64,000 nucleotides of DNA from Erythrobacter sp. HKB08 (GTDB taxonomy: Bacteria > Pseudomonadota > Alphaproteobacteria > Sphingomonadales > Sphingomonadaceae), in the NCBI RefSeq assembly GCF_004114695.1, contig NZ_CP035310.1, positions 2,525,501 to 2,589,500 of the forward strand, in the 5' to 3' direction. The notes under the pieces are model-generated. The model searched no databases. It saw only the letters and a program-made list of their open reading frames with translations, and was not told where the DNA came from. Shown here one piece after another: positions 1 to 9,250 of this stretch. A program made the translations under genes and the position numbers. Position 1 is the stretch's first letter, and each line of letters begins with the position of its first letter.

Positions 1-1172
1 ACCTGCTTCTTCACGTCCATGTTCTCGTACACGGCCTCGATCACGAGATCGCAGTCGGCAAGGTCGGCATAGTCGAGCGTCGGGGTCAGCAGGCCCATCG
101 CCTGGTCGACCTGCTCCATGCTCATCCGGCCCTTCTTCGCCGTGCGCTCGTAATTCTTGCGCATGACGCCGGTGCCGCGATCGAGCGCTTCCTGCTTCAT
201 TTCGAGGATGGTCACCGGGATGCCGGCAGACAGGAAGTTCATCGCGATCCCGCCACCCATGGTGCCTGCACCGATGATGCCGACCTTCTTGATCGGGATG
301 AGCGGCGTATCGGCGGGCACATCGTCGATCTTGTTCGCCGCGCGTTCGGCGAAGAAGTAGTGGCGCATGGCCTTTGACTGCGTGCCTTCCATCAGCTTCA
401 GGAATAGCTCGCGCTCGCGCTTCACGCCTTCGGCGTAAGGCAGTTCGCCAGCCGCCTTGACGGATTCGATCGCCGCATTGGGCGCGTCGAAACCGCGCAT
501 CCGGCGGCCGTGCTTGGCGCGAAATTCGTCGAACAGTCCGGGGTTCTTCACACCGTCCTGGTTGGCCGTTCCTTCCGATGCACGCGGGACCGGCTGGCCG
601 ATCTTCGACTTGGCGAAGGCAATCGCGTCCGCTTCGAGGCTGTCTTCGCCGACGATTTCATCGACCAGCCCGATGGCCTTGGCCTTGCTCGCAGGGATCG
701 GGTTGCCGACCGCGACGAGCGGTAGAGCGGCCTCGGCACCAACAAGGCGCGGGAGGCGCTGCGTACCTGCGGCGCCCGGGATCAGGCCGAGCTTGACTTC
801 GGGCAGGCCCAGCTTCGCGCTCGGCACGGCGACGCGGTAGTGGCAGGCAAGCGCGACTTCGCACCCGCCGCCGAGCGCGGTCCCGTGGATCGCGGCGACG
901 ACCGGCTTGTCGCTCGCTTCCATCTTGTCGAGCGCTTCGGGCAGGCTCGGGCCCTGCGGCGGCTTGCCGAATTCGGTGATGTCGGCACCTGCGAAGAAGG
1001 TGCGTCCGTCGCAGCGAATGACGACGGCTTCCACGCTGTCGTCGCCAAGCGCTTCTTCGATACCGTCGGCAAGACCCTGCCGCACGGCCTGGCCGAGTGC
1101 GTTGACCGGCGGATTGTCGGAAATGATCACCAGCACGTTGTCGTGGCGCTCGGTGCGAATGGGGGAGGTCAT
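1..1172 (-). CDS. Multifunctional enoyl-CoA hydratase / 3-hydroxyacyl-CoA dehydrogenase, C-terminus outside window
   Basis: FadB/FadJ-type beta-oxidation enzyme: hydrates 2-enoyl-CoA, then oxidises the 3-hydroxyacyl-CoA with NAD. About 390 codons are visible; the 3' end lies beyond the left edge. Residues 1-190 are a crotonase domain with the oxyanion-hole segment [12 protein letters not shown] near residue 94 and a second acidic residue in LGLPEVKLG, matching the two catalytic glutamates of the family. Near residue 296 the Rossmann motif [11 protein letters not shown] opens the dehydrogenase domain. The ATG at 1172 follows a GGAG-like site and lies 11 bases after the stop of the upstream serine hydrolase, so the two are probably cotranscribed. 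The FadB/FadJ architecture is clear, but the acyl chain substrate is not. Confidence 0.93.
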   Translation of the reverse strand, partial: MTSPIRTERHDNVLVIISDNPPVNALGQAVRQGLADGIEEALGDDSVEAVVIRCDGRTFFAGADITEFGKPPQGPSLPEALDKMEASDKPVVAAIHGTALGGGCEVALACHYRVAVPSAKLGLPEVKLGLIPGAAGTQRLPRLVGAEAALPLVAVGNPIPASKAKAIGLVDEIVGEDSLEADAIAFAKSKIGQPVPRASEGTANQDGVKNPGLFDEFRAKHGRRMRGFDAPNAAIESVKAAGELPYAEGVKRERELFLKLMEGTQSKAMRHYFFAERAANKIDDVPADTPLIPIKKVGIIGAGTMGGGIAMNFLSAGIPVTILEMKQEALDRGTGVMRKNYERTAKKGRMSMEQVDQAMGLLTPTLDYADLADCDLVIEAVYENMDVKKQ

Positions 1173-1183
1173 GGTTTGCTCCT

Positions 1184-2419
1184 TCAGGCGTAGCTGTCTG
1201 TGAGGGCCGAATAGATCAGCGTCTTGAGCTGTCGGCGGATGGGATAGGTCGAGGACGGATAGACCTGCGTCATGAAGGTCATGGTGATCCGCTCGAGAGG
1301 ATCGACGAAGAAGGCGGTCGAATAGGCACCGCCCCAGTAGAACTCGCCCATGCTCGAAGGCATCAGCGTCTTCGCCGGATCGATGACCATGGCAAAGCCG
1401 AGGCCGAAACCGGTCCCGGCATTGTTGGCCTCGGAAAACAGGCTGCTCGACATTTCGGTCAGGTCGCGATTGTCGGGCAGGTGGTTGGTCCGCATCAGGC
1501 GAACCGTCTTGGGGCTGAGGATGCGTGCACCGTCGAGCTCGCCGCCGTTCAGCAGCATGCTCGTGAAGCGGTCGTAATCTGCAATCGTGCCGACGAGCCC
1601 GCCGCCACCGCTGTCGAACGTGCCCGGCTGGTTCAGCTTGCTCGTCGCGCCCGCATTGATCATGCGCGGCGCATCGCCCGGACGATAGGCATAGGCATCG
1701 ACGAGGCGGTGCGATTGCCCCTCCGCGACACCGAAGCGCGTATCCTTCATGCCAAGCGGATCGAAGATGTGCTTCTCGAAATACTCGCCGAGCCGCATCC
1801 CGCTGATCCGCTCCACCGCGATGCCGAGGACGTCGGTCGAGACCGAGTAGTTCCACCCCTGCCCCGGTGCGAATTCGAGCGGCAGCTTCGACAGCTTGGC
1901 CACGAATTCGTCGGAATCGAGATGGTCGCGCGCGAAGTCGAAATTGAACTCGCGGTAGACCGCATCAATGTTGTTGCGGTTCTGCAGGCCGTAGGTGAGG
2001 CCCGACATATGCGTCAGCAGGTCGACGAAGCGGATCGGATGCGCAGGCGCTCCCGGAGCGAAGGGAATCGAACCGCCGCCGCCGGCATAGACCTTGAGGT
2101 CGGCGAATTCGGGAAAGACCTTGGTGACCGGCTCTTCCAGCGCGACCTTGCACTGCTCGACCAGCTGCATGAAGGCGACCGAGGTCACCGGCTTGGTCAT
2201 GCTGGCGATGCGGAACAGCGCATCGTCGGTCAGCTCGCGGCCATCGTCGCCCATCTTGCCGAGCTTGGTGTAATGCACCGGCTTGCCGTCACGGCAGACC
2301 ACCAGCTGCGCATTCGGGAGGCGGCCGCTGTCGATATATGTCTCGGCGAGGAAGGGGGCAATTCGCCCGAGCCGTTCGCTATCGAAACCCAGGTCGCCTG
2401 CATCTGCCAGTTCGAACAT
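1184..2419 (-). CDS. Serine hydrolase of the class C beta-lactamase / EstB esterase family
   Basis: A 411-residue cytoplasmic serine hydrolase with the beta-lactamase fold and no signal peptide. The nucleophile motif SMTK is at residues 73-76. A YSVS tyrosine motif lies near residue 191 and the segment HMSGLTYG is typical of the EstB group. A WGGAYST motif near the C-terminus stands where beta-lactamases carry KTG. This pattern favours a carboxylesterase or lactonase rather than an antibiotic-degrading enzyme. The start at 2419 is preceded by AGGGAGAGA. It sits directly upstream of the hydratase/dehydrogenase gene and divergent from an acyl-CoA ligase, so it may release acyl groups from esters for beta-oxidation; that role is inferred from context. 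Confidence 0.88.
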   Translation of the reverse strand: MFELADAGDLGFDSERLGRIAPFLAETYIDSGRLPNAQLVVCRDGKPVHYTKLGKMGDDGRELTDDALFRIASMTKPVTSVAFMQLVEQCKVALEEPVTKVFPEFADLKVYAGGGGSIPFAPGAPAHPIRFVDLLTHMSGLTYGLQNRNNIDAVYREFNFDFARDHLDSDEFVAKLSKLPLEFAPGQGWNYSVSTDVLGIAVERISGMRLGEYFEKHIFDPLGMKDTRFGVAEGQSHRLVDAYAYRPGDAPRMINAGATSKLNQPGTFDSGGGGLVGTIADYDRFTSMLLNGGELDGARILSPKTVRLMRTNHLPDNRDLTEMSSSLFSEANNAGTGFGLGFAMVIDPAKTLMPSSMGEFYWGGAYSTAFFVDPLERITMTFMTQVYPSSTYPIRRQLKTLIYSALTDSYA

Positions 2420-2501
2420 TCTCTCTCCCTACCCCGTTGACCGCGGCATACTTCGTTTTCTGAAGCGCCTTGATATACAATTTTGCGCCCGTGCAAACCC
2501 T

Positions 2502-2515
2502 CATACCTGTCTTTC
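2502..2515 (+). promoter_or_regulatory. 14-base motif shared with the promoter region at 12113
   Basis: CATACCTGTCTTTC lies in the 191-base divergent region between the esterase and the acyl-CoA ligase. A copy differing at one base, CATACCCGTCTTTC, lies upstream of the acyl-CoA dehydrogenase operon at 12113-12126. A weaker relative may start at 2447. It could be a common regulator site or promoter element of the catabolic island; no binding protein can be assigned from sequence. Confidence 0.35.
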
Positions 2516-2610
2516 AGATTCTCGCAGACACGCTTGCCTCCGGCTTGCGTGCCGCATAGTCTCCGAGACAAGATTCGCGTCAGGCGGACAAGGGAAGAGG
2601 ATGACTGTGC

Positions 2611-4374
2611 ATGGGCGATGCCGCAACCGCATCGAAGGGTGAAACGTCGCTTGCGTCGGCGATCGGCTGGACCGCGCCGGATGGCTGGCCGGCAATCAGC
2701 CGGGACGAATGCAGGGACCGCCTGACCGCACCGGGCCAGCGCTTCGAAATGGAAACGGTCGACATCCGCGGCGTGCCGACGCGCGTCTGGAAGAACGCCC
2801 CGCCGAACCTGCGCGCACTCGCCATGGTCGGGCGGATGTACGGCCCGCGCGAGTTCCTCGTCTACGAAGACGAGCGTGTCACATACGACGGCTGGTTCCG
2901 GGCGGTCGCAGCGCTCGCGAAGGAGTTGCAGGCGCGCGGCATCGCGAAGGGCGACCGGGTTGCGCTTGCCATGCGCAACCTGCCCGAATGGCCGGTCGCA
3001 TTCTTCGCGGCGACCACTATCGGAGCGATCTGCGTTCCGCTCAATGCGTGGTGGACCGGGCCGGAGCTCGCCTATGGACTTTCGAATTCCGGCACCAAAC
3101 TGCTGATCTGCGACCACGAACGGTGGGAGCGCATTTCCCCACATCGCGGAGAATGCCCTGCCCTCGAGACCGTCTTCGTCTCGCGCGCTCCCGAAGCACT
3201 CGAAAGGGCCGAGCGGCTCGAAGACATTATCGGCGCGCCGGGCGATTTCGGGAGCCTGCCGGAAAGCGACTTGCCCGAGGTCGAAATCGCCCCCGATGAC
3301 GATGCCACCATCTTCTACACCAGCGGCACGACCGGCAATCCGAAGGGCGCGCTGGGGACGCACCGCAACCTGTGCACCAATATCCTGTCGAGCGGCTACA
3401 ACGCCGCCTGCGCGGTTCTTCGGCGCGGCGAGGAAATTCCCGAGCCGCAACCCAAGGCCGGCCTCACCGTTATCCCGCTGTTCCACGTCACTGCCTGCTC
3501 CGCCGGGCTAATGGGCAACATCGCAGCGGGCAACAAGCTCGTCTTCATGCACAAGTGGGACCCGCTGCGCGCTTTCGAGATCATCGAGCGCGAGAAGATC
3601 AATGTGACAGGCGGCGTCCCGACCATCGCGTGGCAGCTGATCGAGCACCCGGAACGCAAGAATTACGACCTCTCGAGCCTAGAGGCGATCGCCTATGGCG
3701 GGGCGCCGAGTGCACCTGACCTCGTGCGCAAGATCCGCGACATCTTCGGCGCGCTGCCCGGCAACGGCTGGGGCATGACCGAAACCATGGCGACGGTGAC
3801 GGGCCATTCGAGCGAGGACTATCTCAACCGCCCCGACAGCTGCGGCCCGCCGGTCGCCGTCGCCGACCTCAAGATCATGAACGAAGACGGCACCGAGGAG
3901 CTTCCCGTCGGTGAAGTCGGCGAGCTCTGGGCGCGCGGCCCGATGGTCGTCAAAGGTTACTGGAACAACCCGGAAGCGACCGAGGCGACCTTCGTCGATG
4001 GCTGGGTGAAGACCGGCGACCTCGCCCGGCTCGACGAGGAAGGCTTCTGCTATATCGTCGACCGCGCCAAGGACATGATCATCCGCGGCGGCGAGAACAT
4101 CTATTCCTCGGAAGTCGAGAACGTCCTCTACGATCACCCCGCAGTCACCGATGCGGCGCTGATCGGGTTGCCGCATACCCAGCTTGGCGAAGTGCCCGCA
4201 GCGGTGGTGCATCTCGCGCCCGGAGAGAACGCAAGTGAGGAAGAATTGCGCGCCTGGGTTGCCGAGCGGCTCGCAAAGTTCAAGGTACCGGAACGCATCG
4301 TCTTCACGAAGGAGACCCTGCCCCGAAACGCCAACGGGAAGATATTGAAGAAAGACCTCGCCACGCTCTTTTGA
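2611..4374 (+). CDS. Long-chain fatty acid--CoA ligase (class I adenylate-forming enzyme)
   Basis: A 587-residue enzyme that activates a carboxylic acid with ATP to an acyl-adenylate and then transfers it to CoA. The ATP-binding P-loop YTSGTTGNPKG is near residue 235, the A5-type motif GWGMTETM near 386, the hinge segment RGGENIYSSEVE near 491, and the catalytic lysine lies in NANGKILKK near 575. The length fits the FadD/medium-chain ligase group. The start at 2611 follows GAAGAGGA. A TetR gene starts 25 bases after the stop on the same strand, suggesting cotranscription with its regulator. It probably supplies acyl-CoA to the dehydrogenases encoded opposite. The actual acid (fatty, aromatic side chain or isoprenoid) is unknown. 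Confidence 0.9.
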   Translation: MGDAATASKGETSLASAIGWTAPDGWPAISRDECRDRLTAPGQRFEMETVDIRGVPTRVWKNAPPNLRALAMVGRMYGPREFLVYEDERVTYDGWFRAVAALAKELQARGIAKGDRVALAMRNLPEWPVAFFAATTIGAICVPLNAWWTGPELAYGLSNSGTKLLICDHERWERISPHRGECPALETVFVSRAPEALERAERLEDIIGAPGDFGSLPESDLPEVEIAPDDDATIFYTSGTTGNPKGALGTHRNLCTNILSSGYNAACAVLRRGEEIPEPQPKAGLTVIPLFHVTACSAGLMGNIAAGNKLVFMHKWDPLRAFEIIEREKINVTGGVPTIAWQLIEHPERKNYDLSSLEAIAYGGAPSAPDLVRKIRDIFGALPGNGWGMTETMATVTGHSSEDYLNRPDSCGPPVAVADLKIMNEDGTEELPVGEVGELWARGPMVVKGYWNNPEATEATFVDGWVKTGDLARLDEEGFCYIVDRAKDMIIRGGENIYSSEVENVLYDHPAVTDAALIGLPHTQLGEVPAAVVHLAPGENASEEELRAWVAERLAKFKVPERIVFTKETLPRNANGKILKKDLATLF

Positions 4375-4399
4375 GCGAAGGCGCGGCCGGAGGGACTGG

Positions 4400-5635
4400 A
4401 TGGCCGGCAAGAGCGCAGAGACGAAACGCTTCGGCGAACGCCGCGACGCGATCATCCATGCCGCCTCCGCCCTGATCAACGAAGTCGGGGTCCAGGCCAC
4501 CACCCTGTCGGAAGTCGCCCGCGCGATCGGGCTGAACGCGACCAGCATCACCTATTACTTCGCGCGCAAGGAACAGCTTGTCGTCGCGGTGTACGAAGAA
4601 ACGCTCTCGCTGATGGAGCGGATCGCGCGCGATGCCCTCGCCGAGAAGGATCCTGCCGCACGGCTTCGGCGCTTCCTCGCCGAACATATCGCGCTGCGCC
4701 ACCGCATCCGCTCGGGCGAGCGCGGGTTGATCACCGCCCTGTCGGAAATCCGCTCGCTCGATCCGGAAAAGCAGGCGCCGCTGCTCTCCCACTACCGCAC
4801 GGTCGTCGAGACGATCGGCAGCTTCTTCGGCGATTCCGACGACGCGGAAATCCGCGCCCTCTATCTGGCGCGGGCCCACGTTCTGATGGAAGCGATCATG
4901 TGGTGGCCGGTCTGGTCGCTGCGCTACTCGACGCGCGACTTCGCCCGGATCGAAGAGCGCATGTTCGACATTCTCGCCTACGGCCTGCCGGCCAGCGCCG
5001 GAGCGTGGGAGCCGCGCGAACTTTCGGGCGACTGGCGCACGAGCGAGGAGCTCAACCCCGGCCAGAACAGCGCATTCCTGCGGGCTGCGACGGTGATGAT
5101 CAACCAGCGCGGCTATCGCGGCGCATCGGTCAACCGGATCGCGAAGTCGCTCAACGTGACCAAGGGCAGCTTCTACCACCACCACGAGGCGAAGGACGAT
5201 CTGGTGCTCGCCTGTTTCGAGCACAGCTACGACCGCCTCTCGCAAGTCCAGATCGTCGGCCGCGACCTCGATGCCGACTACTGGACCCGGCTGACGAGTG
5301 TCCTGCATGAACTCGTCGACCTGCAATTCCACGATGCGACGCCGCTGCTGCGCACCACCGCGCTCCAGGCCCTCGAGGCGGAGCACAAGGACGACGTGGT
5401 CACGCGCTCGAACCGCCTCGCGCGGCGTTTTGCAGGAATGCTGATCGACGGGGTGGCGGACGGCTCGGTCCGGCCGATCGACCCGCTGATCGCCAGCCAA
5501 GTGATCATGTCGACGCTCAACAGCGCCTACGAGGCGCGCCGCTGGGCCGAACGGTTCGACGACCCCGAGATCGCCATCCGCACATACGTCTCGACCCTGT
5601 CGCGCGGGCTGTTGGCGGACCCGGAAAAGATCTGA
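4400..5635 (+). CDS. Tandem TetR-family regulator with two DNA-binding domains
   Basis: At 411 residues this is about twice the usual TetR length. It contains two successive TetR N-terminal helix-turn-helix domains. The first spans about residues 36-65 (core EVARAIGLNATSITYYF). The second spans about 243-270 (core RIAKSLNVTKGSFYHHH). Each is followed by its own helical ligand-binding-like region, so the protein resembles two TetR monomers fused head to tail. The ATG at 4400 is preceded by GGAGGG. It follows the acyl-CoA ligase by 25 bases and converges with the MFS gene, one base separating the stops. It is the likely local regulator of the acyl-CoA catabolic genes, responding perhaps to an acyl-CoA; this is inferred from position. 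Confidence 0.88.
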   Translation: MAGKSAETKRFGERRDAIIHAASALINEVGVQATTLSEVARAIGLNATSITYYFARKEQLVVAVYEETLSLMERIARDALAEKDPAARLRRFLAEHIALRHRIRSGERGLITALSEIRSLDPEKQAPLLSHYRTVVETIGSFFGDSDDAEIRALYLARAHVLMEAIMWWPVWSLRYSTRDFARIEERMFDILAYGLPASAGAWEPRELSGDWRTSEELNPGQNSAFLRAATVMINQRGYRGASVNRIAKSLNVTKGSFYHHHEAKDDLVLACFEHSYDRLSQVQIVGRDLDADYWTRLTSVLHELVDLQFHDATPLLRTTALQALEAEHKDDVVTRSNRLARRFAGMLIDGVADGSVRPIDPLIASQVIMSTLNSAYEARRWAERFDDPEIAIRTYVSTLSRGLLADPEKI

Positions 5636-5636
5636 C

Positions 5637-6944
5637 CTACAGCCGGATGTAGTGGCGCGGCTCGCGCACCCGGAACACCAGCACCGCGAGCGCCGCAACG
5701 AGCGAGACGAGCGCGATGGAGAACAGCGGCACGAAACCGTAGGCCGCAATCAGCACGCCGACGAGGATCGGCCCGCTCGCCGCGATCGCGCCCTCGACCG
5801 TGGTCACGAAGGCAAGCCGCATCGGCGTATCCTCCTGCTCCCCGAATTCGAGCACCATGGTCGTCGATGCCAGCATCCAGCCCGATACGCCCACGCCCAT
5901 GAAGATGAAGGCGAGATAGACTGGCAGCGCGCTGGTCCCGAACAGGAGGAGAAGCACGCCGATGATCGTGCTGGTAAGCGACAGGACATAGACGATCTTG
6001 AAGCCCAGCCGGTCGCCCATCGGCCCCCAGAAGATGTTCGAGAAGGTGTCCGAGGCGAGGAAGACGAAGCTCAGCCCGCCGATCAGCGCGCCGTCCAGTC
6101 CGAGAAGCGATCCGGCATAGACCGTCCAGAACGGCGCCGCGACGCGGGCGATGCTCGCGAAGCTTTGCACTACCAGGAAATTGGCGAAATCCTTGTCCTC
6201 GATAAGCTGCGGGAATTGCTTCACGCGCTCGAGGAACGGCATCTGCGGGCGCGATACGGGTGCGGCAGGCTCGCGGATCATCGTTTTCAGGACGACCAGT
6301 CCCGCACTCGTCAGGACGAAGGCGAAGAGGAAGGTCGTCGAATAGCCATTGCCCAGCCAGTCGTCGGCAATGAAGTAATTACCCGCGACCCAGGCGAGGA
6401 TCGCGGCAATCAGCCCTCCGGCGAAATTGCGATAGCCCTGCAATCGCCCGCGCTTGGCGATCGGGATGAGCTTGCTGATCAGCATCTGGAAAGCGACGCG
6501 CTGGGCGCCGGTAAAGAAACCGAGCAGCAGGAAGCATGCGAAGATCGCGTAGAGCAGCGCATTGCCGGTCAGGAACCAGCCGGCGAGCGCGAGGCCGAGG
6601 ATCATCAGCCGCATCAGAGAGCCGACGCGGATCGCGTAAGGAAGGATATGGCTGCGATGCTCGATCCGCGCGCCGCTCGCGATCGGGCTGATGGTCGCGC
6701 CAAGCTGGAGCAGCGCGGCGCCGACGCCGACAGCCGCCGTGCTACCCGTCAGGAGCAGCAGGTAGGCCGGGATGATCGTCGGGGCATAGATGAGGCGGAA
6801 GCCCGTCATGCCGAGCACGCCGTGAATGAAATTCGCGCGAAAATTGCGCGGCAGGTTTTCTTCTACGAAACGCGCGTGGTCAGCCAGCGCCCGTTGCTGG
6901 GCGCTGGCTGCCGTTTCGCCTTGTCCGGGCTCGCCCGAACTCAA
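5637..6944 (-). CDS. MFS transporter (major facilitator superfamily)
   Basis: An integral inner-membrane transporter of about 435 residues with roughly twelve hydrophobic segments. The loop SKLIPIAKRGRLQGYRNFAG resembles the conserved cytoplasmic loop of MFS proteins. An in-frame ATG exists at 6995, but it lies 54 bases inside the upstream dehydrogenase gene. The TTG at 6944 overlaps that gene's stop as TTGA and is the more natural coupled start. It is the last gene of the operon 12078-5637, with three acyl-CoA dehydrogenases and another MFS protein. It may import the substrate or export an intermediate of that pathway. The substrate cannot be read from sequence. Confidence 0.85.
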   Translation of the reverse strand: MSSGEPGQGETAASAQQRALADHARFVEENLPRNFRANFIHGVLGMTGFRLIYAPTIIPAYLLLLTGSTAAVGVGAALLQLGATISPIASGARIEHRSHILPYAIRVGSLMRLMILGLALAGWFLTGNALLYAIFACFLLLGFFTGAQRVAFQMLISKLIPIAKRGRLQGYRNFAGGLIAAILAWVAGNYFIADDWLGNGYSTTFLFAFVLTSAGLVVLKTMIREPAAPVSRPQMPFLERVKQFPQLIEDKDFANFLVVQSFASIARVAAPFWTVYAGSLLGLDGALIGGLSFVFLASDTFSNIFWGPMGDRLGFKIVYVLSLTSTIIGVLLLLFGTSALPVYLAFIFMGVGVSGWMLASTTMVLEFGEQEDTPMRLAFVTTVEGAIAASGPILVGVLIAAYGFVPLFSIALVSLVAALAVLVFRVREPRHYIRL

Positions 6945-8011
6945 TAGCCACCGATGCGCGCGAAGCGGTCGCGCAGGTATGAGGTGCTGCCCCACGCATT
7001 CTCGAGGATGCGTGCGCGCTTGAGATAGAAGCCGACGTCATATTCGTCGGTCATCCCGATCCCGCCATGCAGCTGGATACCCTCGCGGCTCATGGTGTGG
7101 AGCACCCGGTTCGCTTCCGCCTTGGCGATGGAGGCGGCACGCGCAACCCCGAAGCCGCTGTCGAGTGCCTGCAGTCCACCTTCGACTGCCGAGCGCATCA
7201 TCGCAAGGTCGCCGAACAGGTCCGCCATACGGTGCTGGAGCGCCTGGAACGTCGCCAGCACCTGGTTGAACTGCACGCGCTGCTTCAGGTAGTCGAGCGT
7301 TGTGTCGAACACGGCCTGCGCCATGCCGAGCATCTCGGCCGCCGTCAGGATACGCGCACGGTCGAGAACGTCTTCGAGCAGGCCGTCCCCGCCGCCTTCG
7401 AGCTTGTCGGCACCGGCACCTTCGAACGTGACTTCGGCATGGCTGCGCTGGTCGGTCATCTTGCGGGTCGAAAGCGACACGCCCTCGCCCTTCTCGACCA
7501 GATAGAGCCCGTCCTTCGCCGCGACGACGAACAGGTCGGCCCCGTGCGCTTCGTGAACGAAGGCCTTTGTGCCGCTCAGCTTGCCGCCGCTCACGCTGGT
7601 TTCGATTGTCTCGGGCGCATGGCGCGGCCCTTCGTCGACCGCCAGCGTCGCGACCATCTCGCCGCTTGCAAGCCTGGGCAGGTACTTCGCCTTCTGCTCA
7701 TCGCTGCCGCCGAGAATGATGGCGGATGCCGCGACGGTCGTCGCGACCAGCGGGCTTGCCGTCAGCGTCTTGCCCAGCTCCTCGACGACGAGGCCGGCCG
7801 AAAGCCAGCCGAAGTCGGAACCGCCGTGCTCTTCGGGCACGATGACGCCGGTCCAGCCCATATCGGCCATCTTGCCGTATGCGCCCTCGTCATAGGCTTT
7901 CGGATCGCCGCTCGCGCGGACCTTGCGGAATTCGGTGACCGGGCTTTCATTGCTCGCCCAGTCGCGCGCCATGTCGCGCAGCATTTCCTGTTCTTCAGTG
8001 AGAACTGCCAT
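6941..8011 (-). CDS. Acyl-CoA dehydrogenase, short form (probable partner subunit)
   Basis: A 356-residue FAD-dependent acyl-CoA dehydrogenase. It shows an N-terminal helical domain (EEQEMLRDMARDWASNESP), a middle beta domain, and the C-terminal segment REGIQLHGGIGMTDEYDVG typical of the family. The end reads WGSTSYLRDR where standard enzymes have a YEGT-type catalytic loop, so the usual glutamate is not apparent there. It is shorter than normal and directly follows a 403-residue dehydrogenase with a 15-base gap. This is the arrangement seen for heteromeric acyl-CoA dehydrogenases such as steroid-degrading FadE pairs. The start at 8011 has GGGAGCG upstream. The pairing is an inference. Confidence 0.88.
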   Translation of the reverse strand: MAVLTEEQEMLRDMARDWASNESPVTEFRKVRASGDPKAYDEGAYGKMADMGWTGVIVPEEHGGSDFGWLSAGLVVEELGKTLTASPLVATTVAASAIILGGSDEQKAKYLPRLASGEMVATLAVDEGPRHAPETIETSVSGGKLSGTKAFVHEAHGADLFVVAAKDGLYLVEKGEGVSLSTRKMTDQRSHAEVTFEGAGADKLEGGGDGLLEDVLDRARILTAAEMLGMAQAVFDTTLDYLKQRVQFNQVLATFQALQHRMADLFGDLAMMRSAVEGGLQALDSGFGVARAASIAKAEANRVLHTMSREGIQLHGGIGMTDEYDVGFYLKRARILENAWGSTSYLRDRFARIGGY

Positions 8012-8026
8012 TGTTCGCGCTCCCTC

Positions 8027-9238
8027 TTACTGGTGGTCGAGCATGCCAAGCACGCGCTTGGCGATGATGTTGTTCTGGATTTCGGTCGAGCCGCCGTAGA
8101 TCGTGGTCGCCTTGCCGAAGAGCCAGCCACGCGTGCCCGCAAGCTCTGCATCGGAGAAGCCCTCGCCCTCCCAGCCGAGCGCCTGGTAGCCCATGATCTC
8201 GATCAGCATCTCGGCCCTCTCCTGGCCGAGCTTCGTGCCGAGTTTCTTGAGCACCGAGGCGATATCGGACACGCCGCCAGCCGCCTTCGATTCCTCGGTC
8301 GCGCGGCGCGCGGTGAGGAGGAAGGAGTTCCAGCGGATTTCGAAGTCCGCGATCCGGTCGCGCATCACCTTGTCGGCCAGCTCGCCATCCTCGCCCACCT
8401 CGAGGTGCTTCTTCGCGATGTCGGACATGCTCGCCCCCATCAGGCGCGCCATGGCTCCGCCACCCGACAGGTTGGTCCGCTCGTGCTGGAGCAGGCGCTT
8501 GCCGATGGTCCAGCCCTGCCCTTCTTCGCCGACGAGGTTCTCCTTCGGCACCTTCACGTCGGTGAAGAAGGTCTCGCAGAACGGGCTCATGCCGCTGATC
8601 ATCTGGATCGGGCGCACTTCGACGCCGGGCGTATCCATGTCGATCAGCAGGAAGCTGATGCCCTTGTGCTTGTCGCTGCGGTCGGTGCGCACGAGGCAGA
8701 AGCACTTGTCCGCCCATTGCCCGCCGCTCGTCCAGGTCTTCTGCCCGTTGACGAGGTAGTGGTCGCCCTTGTCCTCGGCCATGGTCTGGAGGTTCGCAAG
8801 GTCGGAGCCGGCATTGGGTTCCGAATAGCCCTGGCACCAGCGGATCTCGCCGCGGCAGATCGGCGGGATATGCTCCTTCTTCTGCTCCTCGCTGCCGTAT
8901 TCGAGCAGCGTGGGGCCGAACATCATCACGCCCATGCCGCCGATCGGGTTGAATGCGCCGACCTTCGCCATTTCCTCGTTGAGGATGCGCGCCTGTTTGC
9001 GCGACAGGCCGCCACCGCCGTATTCCTTCGGCCAGGTCGGCGTGCCCCATCCGCGGCTGCCCATCGCCTTGCGCCACTTGGCTTGCGCGTCGTTTTCGTT
9101 GGTCGGGCCTTCCACGCTGGCGAGCGCATTGCTCTTGCCTTTCAGTTCGGGCGGGAAGTTTTCGGCGAGGAACTGCTTCACCTCCTCGCGGAAGGCAGCC
9201 TCCTCGCTCTGCGTGTCGATCTCTGCTTGGGTAGCCAA
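8027..9238 (-). CDS. Acyl-CoA dehydrogenase, long form
   Basis: A 403-residue flavoprotein that introduces a trans-2 double bond into an acyl-CoA. Visible family signatures are WCQGYSEPNAGSDLA in the flavin/substrate domain, NGQKTWTSGGQWAD, and the C-terminal loop TIYGGSTEIQNNIIAKRVLG. The YEGT glutamate position is glycine here, as in many FadE-type enzymes whose base lies elsewhere or in a partner subunit. Translation starts at TTG 9238, with GGAGAGAG upstream. It lies 12 bases after the MFS gene stop and 15 bases before the shorter dehydrogenase, so it is likely to be made and assembled with that protein. The substrate class is undetermined. Confidence 0.9.
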   Translation of the reverse strand: MATQAEIDTQSEEAAFREEVKQFLAENFPPELKGKSNALASVEGPTNENDAQAKWRKAMGSRGWGTPTWPKEYGGGGLSRKQARILNEEMAKVGAFNPIGGMGVMMFGPTLLEYGSEEQKKEHIPPICRGEIRWCQGYSEPNAGSDLANLQTMAEDKGDHYLVNGQKTWTSGGQWADKCFCLVRTDRSDKHKGISFLLIDMDTPGVEVRPIQMISGMSPFCETFFTDVKVPKENLVGEEGQGWTIGKRLLQHERTNLSGGGAMARLMGASMSDIAKKHLEVGEDGELADKVMRDRIADFEIRWNSFLLTARRATEESKAAGGVSDIASVLKKLGTKLGQERAEMLIEIMGYQALGWEGEGFSDAELAGTRGWLFGKATTIYGGSTEIQNNIIAKRVLGMLDHQ

Positions 9239-9250
9239 GGCTCTCTCCTC

